The notes under the pieces are model-generated. The model did no database searches, was not told the DNA's origin, and saw only the letters and a program-made list of their open reading frames with translations. Shown here piece by piece: positions 56,001 through 64,000 of a DNA stretch of 64,000 nt. How positions within the stretch are numbered: the first letter of the stretch is position 1; every line of letters begins with the position of its first letter. Position numbers and translations under genes: made by a program. Location: positions 2,232,001 through 2,296,000 of the forward strand of contig NZ_JAFLRG010000001.1 in assembly GCF_017315725.1 (NCBI RefSeq). The letters run 5' to 3'. This DNA is from Trinickia acidisoli (GTDB lineage: Bacteria; Pseudomonadota; Gammaproteobacteria; Burkholderiales; Burkholderiaceae).

Positions 56001-56114
56001 CTCGGTGCGGGCGTGCATGCGCAGATCAGCCCGTCATGGTCCGTTTCCGGCGATGCCTCCACGCAATTGCGCGAAGGCTCGATGGTCCATCTGCAATTGG
56101 CTTACCGATTCTGA
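53028..56114 (+). CDS. AIDA-type autotransporter adhesin
   Basis: 1028 residues from the GTG at 53028. The extended, basic signal peptide ends at VFA/Q (about residue 44). The passenger (about 60-510) is made of some two dozen strand-loop-strand repeats of about 19 residues, with the pattern SSGGxAxxTxVxxGGxQxVx, the AIDA/Ag43/TibA type. Next comes an autotransporter-associated strand repeat (TSGTLIVGDFGNDSASLGGD, then GTIGTLTVTGNYTQSANGAL). The C-terminal 265 residues are the beta-barrel ending LQLAYRF. It is exported by type V secretion and likely mediates self-association, biofilm or adhesion. The convergent gene codes a glycosyltransferase for just such repeats. Confidence 0.94.
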   Translation: MTSLAHRRKYSIRRFGKRRASWSRLLAVLLAAIAGGGLVRPVFAQYTCPSSCAGLTVSGGQVQAIDAGGTATNTTLNGGTQKVNSGGTASATTLDAGGNQYVSSGGVAVATVDEGGYQSVFSGGVASGTTISSGQQNVFSGGVAGGAIVNSGGAQFLFGGAALATDVASGGAQYVSSGGTASAATVASGANQYVSSGGMAAGTVVEGGYQTVFSGGVASGTTISSGQQNVSAGGISTSTTVDSGGVQAVSSGGMASATILGAGADQYVSSGGTAVGAVVEGGFQSVFSGGAASGTTISSGLQNVWAGGVVSGTDVGSGGAQFLFAGSAFATNVASGGAQYVSSGGVASATTLGAGANQYVSSGGSAFGTVVDGGDQRVFAGGTASGTVVGSGGTQILLGGSTFDTSVGSGGAQYVSSGGIASATILGNGANQFVSSGGRSIGTTVNSGAAQTVNSGGLVSGTVVSNGGTQNIASGGVAAGTVVSSGGIQTVSSGGITQATIVSQGGTVANNGTLVFNATGTSNVDGTITGSGTVLQQGAGTTILTSDSHAFTGVTTVTSGTLIVGDFGNDSASLGGDVAVASAGMLRGHGAIGGNVVNNGTVMPGGTIGTLTVTGNYTQSANGALVIEVNPTSGSQLKVNGTATLGGTLRVLYDPGSYSARSYAILTANAISGQFGALSSETSTGANLDGLTQSVTEGASEIDLVLAQSATATTTTIAPIDTSIYTALGSTAALSAQAFDAAILDHIVTAPANASAGVHDETWATLTDGYARADGSNAASSFGAHRSGFSAGFDHRSDRALVGGAMGYEHDEISESATPDSGRLDAIRLAAYGSRMLGRIEISAVFGYGFDWASEKRPFGAGANSTPESDSLLQALSGTAQAGLPLELGSNTILEPRAGLHWAWLHGQGFAESGGGGQDLAVGADTVHSAQPYVGLTLMHALGTADKPVNVHLDLEYARELANRTRTLTVFAQDGTAFAAPGAPLARDVVSLGAGVHAQISPSWSVSGDASTQLREGSMVHLQLAYRF
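53200..54560 (+). repeat. array of near-identical 57-bp repeats inside the autotransporter gene
   Basis: The repeats are alike at DNA level, for example GCGGCGTGGCGAGCGGCACC (53395) and CAATACGTCAGCAGCGGCGG (53326, 53823, 54098), with longer blocks of about 165 and 500 bp copied. Such an array can change length by recombination. Confidence 0.85.
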
Positions 56115-56130
56115 ATGGCCCGTTGCAGCG

Positions 56131-57432
56131 CTATCGCTGCAACTGCCCGAAGCCGGGAATGCGCCTCACCGCCGCCTTCACCTGCTCGGGCGTGATAAGC
56201 CTCGTGCACTCGAACTGTCGCGGCGTGTCCTTATGACGGGGACACCAAAAGAAATCCTGATGATCGAAGCGCTGCCGAACGTCGTTCCAGCAACTGTTGC
56301 AGGCGTGATAGTTGATGACCCGAAAAGGCGTCGCAAACTCATTGATCTCATGCGTGAACCCGCTGATGAGGACCGTGGGTGTGCCTGCCGCCCACGCGAG
56401 CCACGAAAGCCCGCTCGATAGGCCGATGAACAAGCTCGCGTGACGCAGCCACCGTGCGCGCTCCTGCAGCGGCCGGTCGCCCGTCTCGTCCTCGGCGCCA
56501 TAGGGAATGTGATTCCAAACGAAGCCGGCCCCGTGCGTCGGTTTCTGGTCGATGCACACGACACGATAGCCGTGCTCCTTCAAAAAAGCGACGATCTCGC
56601 GCCAGCCCGTGGGGTGGTTCCAGTATTTCGCCTGCGTAGAGCTTTGGACGGCAATCGCGACGTAGGGCGCCTCGATCGGCCGGCTCTCGTCGGCCAACGC
56701 CAAGCGAGGCGCCTCCTCGGCAGGATCGATGCCGAGGATGTACCCCGCGGTTCGATGCAGGCCGACGAGCCGAAAGTCGCAGGGTTGCCGCGCAAAGTCG
56801 GGATCATCGAAGAACAGCCCGAGGTTGTAGGTGGCGTAATAGCGCTCAGGGCGCACCTGTTCGTGCGTGATGAATTCGATCTGCGGATAAGCCGCGGCAA
56901 ATAGCGCAATGAGCTTATCCGACATCGCGCAGGTGAGGCGGCAGCCATGCTTGCGCTGGAACTTCACGGCATAGGGAAGCCAACCGACGATGTCGCCGAT
57001 CGTACCGACCGGAAATTGAATCAACACCGGCTGTTGCTCGGCGCGATAGTGATGGACGAACGAAGGCTGCGCCGAGGGTGCGGCGTCGCGGCGCCAAATC
57101 TCGACGCAGAAGCGCACGTAGTACTTCTTCGTGCTCAGTACGAGGCCTGCATCCAGCTCCGTCTCGAACAGAATGTTGTCGGTATCGGCATCGCGCAGCC
57201 GTACGCGCCAGCCGCCCTCCGGCAGCATGACGCGGCAACCGTCGTTGAAATCGAAGCGGATTGCGTCAGGCCCTGACTGCGTAGCGACGGGCGCAGGCGG
57301 AGGGAAAGCGGGCTTGGGGGGCCGGATGCTGGGCCCGGATGCGGGTGGCGCGGGTGACATAGCGGGCGCATCGTGTGAGATCGCAACCGGCTCCGCCGGC
57401 GGGACAGGTTGGGAGGGCTGAGTATCGAGCAT
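56131..57432 (-). CDS. autotransporter strand-loop-strand O-heptosyltransferase (BAHT/TibC-like)
   Basis: 433 residues from the ATG at 57432. A Pro-rich N-terminus (about 1-55) is followed by a beta-rich domain (IRFDFNDGCRVMLPEGGWRV) and a GT-B glycosyltransferase part (IQFPVGTIGDIVGWLPYAVK, YVAIAVQSSTQAKYWNHPTG, LFIGLSSGLSWLAWAAGTPT VLISGF). Near the end is a four-Cys iron/zinc site, YHACNSCWNDV and FFWCPRHKDTPRQFECTRLI. Enzymes of this group (TibC, Aah) add heptose to Ser in strand-loop-strand repeats of autotransporters in the cytoplasm before export. It is convergent with the AIDA-type gene, with 16 bp between the stops. Confidence 0.93.
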   Translation of the reverse strand: MLDTQPSQPVPPAEPVAISHDAPAMSPAPPASGPSIRPPKPAFPPPAPVATQSGPDAIRFDFNDGCRVMLPEGGWRVRLRDADTDNILFETELDAGLVLSTKKYYVRFCVEIWRRDAAPSAQPSFVHHYRAEQQPVLIQFPVGTIGDIVGWLPYAVKFQRKHGCRLTCAMSDKLIALFAAAYPQIEFITHEQVRPERYYATYNLGLFFDDPDFARQPCDFRLVGLHRTAGYILGIDPAEEAPRLALADESRPIEAPYVAIAVQSSTQAKYWNHPTGWREIVAFLKEHGYRVVCIDQKPTHGAGFVWNHIPYGAEDETGDRPLQERARWLRHASLFIGLSSGLSWLAWAAGTPTVLISGFTHEINEFATPFRVINYHACNSCWNDVRQRFDHQDFFWCPRHKDTPRQFECTRLITPEQVKAAVRRIPGFGQLQR

Positions 57433-57553
57433 CGCCTGACGTTTGGAAGAAGCGAAATGGGCCGAAGCAGTAGACGGATTATCCGCGATTCGGCGCGGTC
57501 CATTCCATCGGGGATGTTTCAGTTCAAGCTGTCGAACAACGACTATCGCGTCC

Positions 57554-58495
57554 TCAATCCAACGGAAATCCATCTTTGAACGTGTGCCGCAAGAAGTCCG
57601 TAAAGCACTTCACCGCGCGTGGAACCTGCACGCCGTATGGACGGACCACGTGCAGATGCGAAGCGAACGCACCCACCGGGCGCCACTTGTCCAATAGGAC
57701 GGCGAGCTTTCCCGCTTGCAACGCCGATTGCGCGGTGAAATCCGGCAATAGCGTGATGCCGAGATGTTCGAGCGCGGCGTCCCGCAATGCTTCGCTGTTG
57801 TTCGCCGAAACCGGACCGTTCACCGTCACGTTCATTCGCGAATTCGCACTGCGGCGGCCAACCTTCTCGAAAGACCACACCCCCGAGCCCACCGGACGCG
57901 GATAGTAGAGACAATCGTGCTGCGCCAGATCGGCCGGTGTCTGCGGCGTACCGCGCTGCTTCAGGTACCCACGCGTCGCAACGATCACGGAGCGGGTATC
58001 GCAAAGCTTCCAAGCCACGTGCGTCTCCGGCACGTGCGTGCTATGGCGGATGGCGAGGTCGAAGCCCTCGCTCGCGATCGAAGTCAGCCGGTCGGAGAGC
58101 TCGAGTTGTACGCGTACCTCGGGATTCGCGTGCGCGAACTCGGCAAGACGCGGCACGAGTTGTTGACGCGCGAACGCGACCGGTGCCGTGACCCGGACCG
58201 TTCCGCGCACGACGTCGGCCATTTCCCGCACGCTCGCAAAGCTCGCCGCGATGCGCTCGAAGTTCTGGCGCGTATCGTCTACGAGTCGTATACCGGCTTC
58301 AGTAAAACGTACGCTCCGCGTGGTGCGCTGCACCAGCACGATCCCCGCGACGCGTTCGAGTTCGGCGATGCGTTGGCTCACCGCCGCCTTGCTGACCCCG
58401 AGCCGTGCCGCCGCGGCCGTGTAGCTGCCCTGCGCGGCCAGCACATTGAGCCAATGCAAGTGAGTCCAGAGTGCTTCGATTTTCTGCGTATCCAT
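57554..58495 (-). CDS. LysR-family transcriptional regulator
   Basis: 313 residues. N-terminal helix-turn-helix (LAAQGSYTAAAARLGVSKAA VSQRIAELE) and effector domain (VRVTAPVAFARQQLVPRLAE, GFDLAIRHSTHVPETHVAWK, LEHLGITLLPDF). Divergent from mmsA with 183 bp between the starts, so it probably controls mmsA. The gap is AT-rich with TGAACGATTCATTGATTGTT CA-like symmetry around 58564-58586. Confidence 0.92.
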   Translation of the reverse strand: MDTQKIEALWTHLHWLNVLAAQGSYTAAAARLGVSKAAVSQRIAELERVAGIVLVQRTTRSVRFTEAGIRLVDDTRQNFERIAASFASVREMADVVRGTVRVTAPVAFARQQLVPRLAEFAHANPEVRVQLELSDRLTSIASEGFDLAIRHSTHVPETHVAWKLCDTRSVIVATRGYLKQRGTPQTPADLAQHDCLYYPRPVGSGVWSFEKVGRRSANSRMNVTVNGPVSANNSEALRDAALEHLGITLLPDFTAQSALQAGKLAVLLDKWRPVGAFASHLHVVRPYGVQVPRAVKCFTDFLRHTFKDGFPLD

Positions 58496-58678
58496 GAATC
58501 CTATCCCCGCGGCAAACCCTCATAGAGCGTTTGAATGATAGCAGCACGCTGGGCGATATTTCAGTGAACGATTCATTGATTGTTCACCCATGAAAACAAT
58601 CAATTCAATGATAGGCGCTTTGCATGCCGTAGCCGCGTTCGTACACTGACCGGCATCGACTAACCGAGAGGAGATGAC
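58496..58678. promoter_or_regulatory. divergent promoter region, LysR gene and mmsA
   Basis: 183 bp, no gene. TGAACGATTCATTG / ATTGTTCACCCATGAAAACAATC AATT form overlapping inverted and direct repeats (about 58562-58608), likely LysR sites. GAGAGGAG precedes the mmsA start. Confidence 0.5.
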
Positions 58679-60190
58679 ATGCAAGCCTATACGGATTCCG
58701 CAGACGTGATTCACTTCATCGGCGGCAAAACCGAGCGTGGCGTTGGCGAGCGGACGCAGCCGGTGTTCAATCCGGCGACCGGCGCCGTGGCGCGCCGCCT
58801 CGTGCTCGGCGATGCGGCCGACGTCGACGCCGCCGTGGCGAGCGCGAAAGCCGCGTTCCCCGCATGGCGCGACACGCCGCCGATCCGCCGCGCGCGCGTC
58901 ATGCTTCGTTTTCTCGAACTGATGAATCGCCACAAGGACGAACTCGCCGCGATCATCACCGCCGAACACGGAAAGGTATTCTCCGATTCGCAAGGTGAAG
59001 TCGCACGCGGCATCGACGTCATCGAATTCGCCTGCGGTATTCCGCAACTGCTCAAGGGCGACTACACCGAGCAGGTCTCCCGCGGCATGGATAACTGGAC
59101 GGTGCGCCAGCCGCTCGGCGTCGTTGCCGGCATCACGCCGTTCAATTTCCCCTGCATGGTGCCGTGCTGGATGTTCCCTGTCGCCCTCGCCGCAGGCTGC
59201 ACGTTCATCCTCAAGCCGAGCGAGCGCGATCCGTCGGCGTCGCTGTTCATGGCGCGGCTTCTCAAGGAAGCGGGCCTTCCGGACGGCGTGTTCAGCGTCG
59301 TGCAGGGCGACAAGGTCGTCGTGGATGCGCTGCTCGCGCACCGGGACGTGAAGGCCGTGAGCTTCGTCGGCTCGACGCCGATCGCCAATTACATCTACGA
59401 AACGGGTGCCAAGCATGGCAAGCGCGTCCAGGCGTTGGGCGGCGCGAAGAACCACATGGTCGTGATGCCGGACGCCGACATCGACCAAACCGTGGACGCG
59501 CTGATCGGCGCAGGCTACGGCTCGGCCGGCGAGCGTTGCATGGCGATCTCGGTGGCGGTGCTGGTGGGCAACGTGGCCGACAAGATCGTGCCGCGCCTGG
59601 CTGAACGTACGCGCAAGCTCGTCGTGAAGAACGGCATGGAGGCCGATGCGGAAATGGGGCCGATCGTCACGCGGCAGGCGCTCGAGCGCATTGACGGCTA
59701 CGTCGCGACGGGCATCGAGGAAGGCGCGACGCTCGTGGTCGACGGACGCGGCCTCAAGGTGCCGGGCCACGAAAACGGCTTCTTCACGGGCGGCACGCTG
59801 TTCGACCATGTCACGCCCGAGATGCGTATCTACCGCGAGGAGATCTTCGGGCCGGTACTGGCATGCGTGCGCGTGAATGACTTCGCGCAAGCCGTGCAGT
59901 TGATCAACGACCATGAGTTCGGCAACGGCGTGGCGTGCTTCACGCGCGATGGCAACGTGGCCCGTGAATTCGGCCGGCAGATCGAAGTGGGCATGGTGGG
60001 CATCAACGTGCCGATTCCCGTGCCGATGGCCTGGCACAGCTTCGGCGGTTGGAAGCGAAGCCTGTTCGGCGACATGCACGCCTATGGTGAGGAAGGGGTC
60101 CGTTTCTACACGAAGCAGAAGTCGATCATGCAGCGCTGGCCGGAAAGCACTGAAAAAGGCGCTGAATTCTCGATGCCCGTCGCGAAGTAA
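58679..60190 (+). CDS. mmsA: methylmalonate-semialdehyde dehydrogenase (CoA-acylating)
   Basis: Converts (methyl)malonate semialdehyde, CoA and NAD to propionyl-CoA or acetyl-CoA and CO2, in valine, inositol or beta-alanine breakdown. 503 residues. Aldehyde dehydrogenase motifs: [50 protein letters not shown] and the catalytic Cys in [19 protein letters not shown], the form typical of MmsA. C-terminal [24 protein letters not shown]. It lacks the usual mmsB beside it. Confidence 0.95.
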   Translation: MQAYTDSADVIHFIGGKTERGVGERTQPVFNPATGAVARRLVLGDAADVDAAVASAKAAFPAWRDTPPIRRARVMLRFLELMNRHKDELAAIITAEHGKVFSDSQGEVARGIDVIEFACGIPQLLKGDYTEQVSRGMDNWTVRQPLGVVAGITPFNFPCMVPCWMFPVALAAGCTFILKPSERDPSASLFMARLLKEAGLPDGVFSVVQGDKVVVDALLAHRDVKAVSFVGSTPIANYIYETGAKHGKRVQALGGAKNHMVVMPDADIDQTVDALIGAGYGSAGERCMAISVAVLVGNVADKIVPRLAERTRKLVVKNGMEADAEMGPIVTRQALERIDGYVATGIEEGATLVVDGRGLKVPGHENGFFTGGTLFDHVTPEMRIYREEIFGPVLACVRVNDFAQAVQLINDHEFGNGVACFTRDGNVAREFGRQIEVGMVGINVPIPVPMAWHSFGGWKRSLFGDMHAYGEEGVRFYTKQKSIMQRWPESTEKGAEFSMPVAK

Positions 60191-60319
60191 GAACTGCATC
60201 GGCAGCATCATGCGCGCAGCGCTCGGATGCGCACATCGCGGCTGCAGTAAAGCGGTCATCATCGGCGTCTCGGGGGCGTGACAAGAAATTTTCACGCTGC
60301 CCCCATTAGGAGACAGATC

Positions 60320-60895
60320 ATGACCACGGCAATTCATCCGAGTGTCGACCACGGCATTCAAAAAGGCGCGAGCGATTTCAAGGGCGGTACGTTGCGCTGT
60401 TCCTGCGCGAGCGAGCCCGTCGAGGTGCGTATCGACGCGCAGGTCCTGTTCAATCATGCATGCGGCTGCACGAAGTGCTGGAAGCCCGCGGGCGCGCTAT
60501 TTTCCGTCGTGGGTGTCGTGCCGCGCGACAAGGTGACGGTGACGGCGCACGGCGAGAAGCTCAAGATCGTGGACGACACGGCGCTCATTCAGCGCCATGC
60601 CTGCACAGGCTGCGGCACGCATTTGTTCGGACGTATCGAGAACAAAGCGCACGCGTTCTACGGGTTGGACTTCATCCATACCGAACTGTCGAAGGACACG
60701 GGTTGGGATGGCCCTGGCTTTGCTGCGTTCGTCTCGTCGATCATCGAGAACGGCACCCCGCCGTCCGCAATGGCAGACGTGCGCCAAACGCTGCGAGACC
60801 GCGGGCTTGAGCCCTACGATTGCCTCAGCCCGGCGCTGATGGACATTCTTGCCGCCCATGCGGCCAAAGCCAAAGGCACTTATCGGGAGGGCTGA
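60320..60895 (+). CDS. gfa: Gfa-family protein, S-(hydroxymethyl)glutathione synthase
   Basis: 191 residues from the ATG at 60320, with AGGAGA upstream. Zinc-binding Cys sets: [30 protein letters not shown] and [17 protein letters not shown]. Gfa-type proteins speed the joining of formaldehyde and glutathione for the detoxification path; length and C-terminal part ([40 protein letters not shown]) agree with the annotated synthase. Some family members may have other tasks. The dehydrogenase (adhC) is not in the window. It is 130 bp downstream of mmsA. Confidence 0.9.
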   Translation: MTTAIHPSVDHGIQKGASDFKGGTLRCSCASEPVEVRIDAQVLFNHACGCTKCWKPAGALFSVVGVVPRDKVTVTAHGEKLKIVDDTALIQRHACTGCGTHLFGRIENKAHAFYGLDFIHTELSKDTGWDGPGFAAFVSSIIENGTPPSAMADVRQTLRDRGLEPYDCLSPALMDILAAHAAKAKGTYREG

Positions 60896-61083
60896 TTGCG
60901 TGCGGCCTACGCACCTTCCCTACCCTCCCCTGCGAGCGCGCACACCATCAATTCCGTGGCGGGCGCGAGTTGGGGAGAGCATTCCGGTGGCCGAACTGCG
61001 CCGGCGATCCCGTCGGCGCCTCTTGCTTCCGCCTCCGCCATGAAGTGCCGCCACTGCTGTCTGTTCACGGAGCGGCTCGAAAC

Positions 61084-61878
61084 TCACTCTCTTTGCCCCG
61101 TCAGCCCCGCGAGAAAGCGTTGGCAACGTTCGGTTTGCGGCGAGAACAGCACATCGCGCGACGCGCCACGCTCAACGATCTGCCCCGCTTCCATGAAGAT
61201 CGTCGTATCCGATACGTGGCGTGCGAACTCCATCTCGTGAGTGGCAATGAGCATGGTCATGCCTGACTCACGCACATCGCGAATCACGTTCAGCACTTCC
61301 TGCACGGTCTCGGGATCGAGCGCGGAGGTCGGCTCGTCGAACAGCATGATCTGCGGATCCATCGCGAGCGCGCGTGCGATCGCCACGCGCTGCTGCTGCC
61401 CCCCGGATAGTTGCCGTGGGAAATGCGCCGCCTTGCTGCCCAGCCCTACCCGTTCGAGCAACGCAATCCCTTTCTTGCGCGCGCTCTCGGCACGCTCGCC
61501 TCGCACCAGCCGCGGGCCCGACGTGACATTCTCGAGCGCGGTCATATGAGGGAACAGGTTGAAGCTCTGGAAGACCATCCCGATATGCTCGCGCTGCGCC
61601 GCGAGCGCACCAGCGCCAAGCCGGCGCCTCGTCGTGCCCGCGCGTTGGTAGCCCACTTCCCACTCGCCCACCTCGATCGTTCCGGAGGCAATCTCTTCGA
61701 GTGAATTGATACAGCGCAGCAGCGTGCTCTTCCCCGATCCGCTCGGGCCGATCAGCGCCACCGCACTGCCCTTTGCAACGTCAAGCGAGACCGATTGCAG
61801 CGCGACATAATCGCCGTAGTGTTTGACCACGCCGTTAACACGTAGAAACCGGCCGGTGTTGGAGGTCACGCTTTTCAT
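61084..61878 (-). CDS. amino-acid ABC transporter ATP-binding protein
   Basis: 264 residues from the ATG at 61878. Walker A LIGPSGSGKSTLLRCINSLE, Q-loop MVFQSFNLFPHMTALENV, signature LSGGQQQRVAIARALAM, Walker B IMLFDEPTSALDPETVQEV and switch ATHEMEFARHV; the GlnQ/HisP type. The start overlaps the permease stop (ATGA). With the permease and the binding protein at 63565 it makes a full polar amino-acid importer. Confidence 0.94.
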   Translation of the reverse strand: MKSVTSNTGRFLRVNGVVKHYGDYVALQSVSLDVAKGSAVALIGPSGSGKSTLLRCINSLEEIASGTIEVGEWEVGYQRAGTTRRRLGAGALAAQREHIGMVFQSFNLFPHMTALENVTSGPRLVRGERAESARKKGIALLERVGLGSKAAHFPRQLSGGQQQRVAIARALAMDPQIMLFDEPTSALDPETVQEVLNVIRDVRESGMTMLIATHEMEFARHVSDTTIFMEAGQIVERGASRDVLFSPQTERCQRFLAGLTGQRE

Positions 61879-62594
61879 TGCTGCTCCGCGAGAGAAGTCT
61901 TGACCGATGACGTACGGCGTCGCACGTCCGCAAACCATCGCGAATTGCGCCGCTCAAATGCGGCTTGCAAAAGCGTCCAGATGGCCGTCACCGCAAGGTA
62001 ATAGATCGTCGCAACGGTCAATGCCTCCAGCACACGGAAGTTCGCCTGCGTGAGATTGTCAGTCGCCCGGAACAACTCGGTCATCGAGATCACCGATACG
62101 AGCGACGTGTTCTTCAACTGACGCACGAACTCGTTGCCCAACGGCGGAATGGCGATGCGCAAAGCCTGAGGTAAAACGATCGCGCGCATGATGGTGACCG
62201 GCCGCATGCCAATCGCACGCGCGGCCTCCCACTGCGCCACCGGCACCGCAGACAGCGACGAGCGCACGATCTCGGCAACGTAAGGGCTTTCGGAGAACAT
62301 GAGTCCGATCAGCGCTGCTTCCATCACCGATAGCCGCACGCCCAACTGCGGCATCGCGCTATATAGAAACACGAGTTGAACCAGAAGCGGCGTCGCGCGA
62401 AAGAACGCGACGTAGCCCTGGTAGAAGCCACGGGTGACGCGATGGTTGACACCACCGACGAGCGCGACCCAAGTGCCGAGCACGATGGCGAGCATCAGCG
62501 TAACGAGCGTGAGCCAAATCGTCGTCCACAAGCCCGACAAAATGGAAGGCTCGACGAGATCGCTAAAGAACACCGACCAATCCCAAACAGTCAT
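61875..62594 (-). CDS. amino-acid ABC transporter permease
   Basis: The start at 62594 (MTVWDWSVFFSDLVEPSILS) gives 239 residues; the frame upstream runs into the DapA-family gene and is not real. Five membrane segments; VAFFRATPLLVQLVFLYSAM and EAA loop QWEAARAIGMRPVTIMRAIV LPQALRIAIPPLGN. KNTSLVSVISMTELF is typical of the HisM/GlnP group. It starts 13 bp after the lyase gene, so the four genes form one operon. Confidence 0.93.
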   Translation of the reverse strand: MTVWDWSVFFSDLVEPSILSGLWTTIWLTLVTLMLAIVLGTWVALVGGVNHRVTRGFYQGYVAFFRATPLLVQLVFLYSAMPQLGVRLSVMEAALIGLMFSESPYVAEIVRSSLSAVPVAQWEAARAIGMRPVTIMRAIVLPQALRIAIPPLGNEFVRQLKNTSLVSVISMTELFRATDNLTQANFRVLEALTVATIYYLAVTAIWTLLQAAFERRNSRWFADVRRRTSSVKTSLAEQQ

Positions 62595-62607
62595 CACCCG
62601 CCTCCGT

Positions 62608-63510
62608 TTACAGAGCCGACAACGGCCCGACACTCGCTTGTGCCAGAAGCGACTTGAGTTGCTTGAGCGATGCTTCCGGGGACGCCGCAAGCGGTTCGCG
62701 CGGTTCGCCGAGCGGCAGGCCGCGCAACGCCGAACCGGCCTTGGCCAACGCGACATAGCCGTTGAGCAGCATGAAATCGATGATCGGCCAGAGCTTCTCC
62801 CACACCGCTAGTGCGCGCGGCAAGTCCCGCTCGACAGACACGGCCTCATACAACTGCACGCACAGTTCGGGGATGAACGTCGACGCACCGATGATCGTGC
62901 CGGGCGCGCCGTGAGCGAGCACCGCCAGCAACGCCGGATCTGAACCGGCCAGCACGATCGGCGCGTCCGGATTGCTCAGCATGCGCATCGTGCGCGTGAA
63001 GCTGGCCGGGCTGTCCTTGATGTGCGAGACCAGCCCCTCCTTGCGCAACGTCACCATTTGCGCTTCGCTGATGTCGAGGCCGGTAATGCCCGGCGTGTCG
63101 TAGTAGATGATCGGACCGCCTGCGATGTCGACCACTTTCTCGAGAAACCGTTGTACGTCCGCGAACTTCAGCCGATCGAAATAAGGCGTGACCACGAGCA
63201 TCTGATCGACGCCGAGCCCTTTCGCGTGACGCGTGAGATCGAGGGTATCGCGCACGTTGCTGGAGCCGACGTGCGCGATCACGTCTGTCTTGCCCTTTGC
63301 CGTCTCGCTGCCGATCTCGAACAGGCGCTTGCGTTCGGCAACCGTCAGCGCAGGGTGCTCGCCCGTCGATCCGCACAGCACGACGCCGTGAATACCGGCA
63401 GCAATTTGCGACTTGATCAGTTTGACGTACGCGAATTCATCGATCTTGCTTCCGTCTTCGCTGAACGGCGTAAGGATCGCGCTGAGGATGCCTTTCAATG
63501 CCTGCTTCAT
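62608..63510 (-). CDS. DapA-family lyase/aldolase
   Basis: 300 residues; AAGGAG lies seven bases before the ATG at 63510. TIM barrel of the dihydrodipicolinate synthase/N-acetylneuraminate lyase family: GVVLCGSTGEHPALTVAERK (pyruvate carboxylate site), GGPIIYYDTPGITGLDISE with the active-site Tyr, and the Schiff-base Lys in LVSHIKDSPASFTRTMRML. True DapA is normally found elsewhere beside purU or bamC-type genes. In an amino-acid importer operon this copy is more likely a catabolic lyase, for example for a keto or hydroxy acid. Substrate not identified. Confidence 0.9.
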   Translation of the reverse strand: MKQALKGILSAILTPFSEDGSKIDEFAYVKLIKSQIAAGIHGVVLCGSTGEHPALTVAERKRLFEIGSETAKGKTDVIAHVGSSNVRDTLDLTRHAKGLGVDQMLVVTPYFDRLKFADVQRFLEKVVDIAGGPIIYYDTPGITGLDISEAQMVTLRKEGLVSHIKDSPASFTRTMRMLSNPDAPIVLAGSDPALLAVLAHGAPGTIIGASTFIPELCVQLYEAVSVERDLPRALAVWEKLWPIIDFMLLNGYVALAKAGSALRGLPLGEPREPLAASPEASLKQLKSLLAQASVGPLSAL

Positions 63511-63564
63511 ATAACACTCCTTGCTTGGGTTCGCATGGGTCAAGCGGTTGGACTTCCAATCGCG

Positions 63565-64000
63565 TCAGAGCGAAGGCACCGCGGCACCTTCGATACCCCA
63601 CGTCTTGAGAATCGACAGATACGTTCCGTTTGCCTTCATCTGTTCGAGGCCTTTCCGAACCTTGTCGGCAAGCGCTTCGTCGTTTTTCGGCACGCCAATG
63701 CCGAGCATCATCGGGCTGATCCCGGTGGCAATCTTCTTGTAGCCGCTGTTGTGGCTCATGAAGTAAGACACCAGCGAGTCGGTTGCGATGAACGCATCGA
63801 CGCTATGGTTCTCGAGCGCCCGGATCGCGATCGGCTGCGTGTCGAACGCCCGGATGCCGATGTCCGGCTTGCCGGCCGCATCGCACTTCTGACTCTCGCT
63901 TTGCAGCACTTGCTGCGAGCCGGATCCTTGAAGCACGCTCACCGAGTGACCGCAAAGATCCGCCGCGCTCGCGAGTGGGCCGTTCTGTTTGGCAATGATG
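63565..64000 (-). CDS. amino-acid ABC transporter substrate-binding protein (5' end outside window)
   Basis: The reverse strand is open from the window edge (LASAADLCGHSVSVLQGSGS) to the stop at 63565, 145 residues: roughly the C-terminal half of a family-3 solute-binding protein. Typical parts are ENHSVDAFIATDSLVSYFMS, GISPMMLGIGVPKNDEALAD and NGTYLSILKTWGIEGAAV. It is the first visible gene of the four-gene importer/lyase operon. Its signal peptide and start lie beyond base 64000. Confidence 0.9.
   Translation of the reverse strand, partial: IIAKQNGPLASAADLCGHSVSVLQGSGSQQVLQSESQKCDAAGKPDIGIRAFDTQPIAIRALENHSVDAFIATDSLVSYFMSHNSGYKKIATGISPMMLGIGVPKNDEALADKVRKGLEQMKANGTYLSILKTWGIEGAAVPSL

Noticed and set aside
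58520..60457. 645-codon reverse frame over mmsA
   Set aside because: Antisense to a certain dehydrogenase, with no recognisable domain.

Overview
The window is high-GC DNA with tightly packed genes and features typical of Burkholderiaceae (Paraburkholderia, Trinickia, Caballeronia or Burkholderia type). Examples are a gcl-hyi-glxR glyoxylate operon, lexA with tandem SOS boxes, an aat-bpt N-end-rule pair next to pyrD, a NodIJ-type exporter, dusA beside tRNA-His, rnr-rlmB, and many LysR, IclR, GntR and ABC transporter genes. Most of it looks like ordinary chromosomal backbone. Genus is inferred from gene content and was not tested.

Layout. 1-4719: a partial LysR gene divergent from gcl-hyi-glxR, with a 21-bp palindrome between them. 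5107-9326: L-asparaginase, a CysB-type regulator, lexA with a small partner gene, and a DUF2939-type protein. 9440-12079: universal stress protein and NodIJ-like ABC exporter. 12167-13645: an unknown protein and a candidate anthrax-edema-factor/ExoY-like toxin-domain protein. About 13815-18879: a roughly 5-kb integrative element in the 3' end of tRNA-His, carrying a P4-type integrase, an AlpA-like regulator, hicAB, an antitoxin with a frameshifted Doc/Fic toxin, a winged-helix protein, a lipoprotein and a truncated exported protein. 19020-31506: housekeeping and metabolic genes (dusA, PRC-barrel lipoprotein, MFS, enoyl-CoA hydratase family, SMR, tRNA-fMet, OFA-family transporter with a 43-aa partner, Nudix, aat, bpt, pyrD). 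31592-32776: a complete IS5-type element with a CAAG target duplication, inserted directly at the ribosome-binding site of an amino-acid ABC binding-protein gene.

33731-40777: permease, second signal peptidase I, Gfo/Idh/MocA oxidoreductase, GntR regulator, a 1.1-kb gene-poor stretch, Crp/Fnr regulator, rpiA and an IclR regulator. 41106-47998: one long operon, divergent from the IclR gene, that joins a polyamine-type ABC importer to a three-subunit (2Fe-2S, FAD/Fe-S, FAD) amine or opine dehydrogenase. 48053-51735: rlmB, rnr and tRNA-Leu. 51866-57432: an outer-membrane barrel protein, a large AIDA-type autotransporter and, convergent to it, a strand-loop-strand O-heptosyltransferase that probably glycosylates it. 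57554-60895: LysR gene divergent from mmsA, then a Gfa-family gene. 61084-64000: a second amino-acid ABC importer with a DapA-family lyase; its binding-protein gene is cut by the window edge.

The most unusual parts are the tRNA-His island, which has moved the tRNA's own terminator 5 kb away and holds one intact and one broken toxin-antitoxin pair, the candidate nucleotidyl-cyclase toxin gene beside it, and the autotransporter with its own glycosyltransferase. No CRISPR array, rRNA operon or replication origin was seen.
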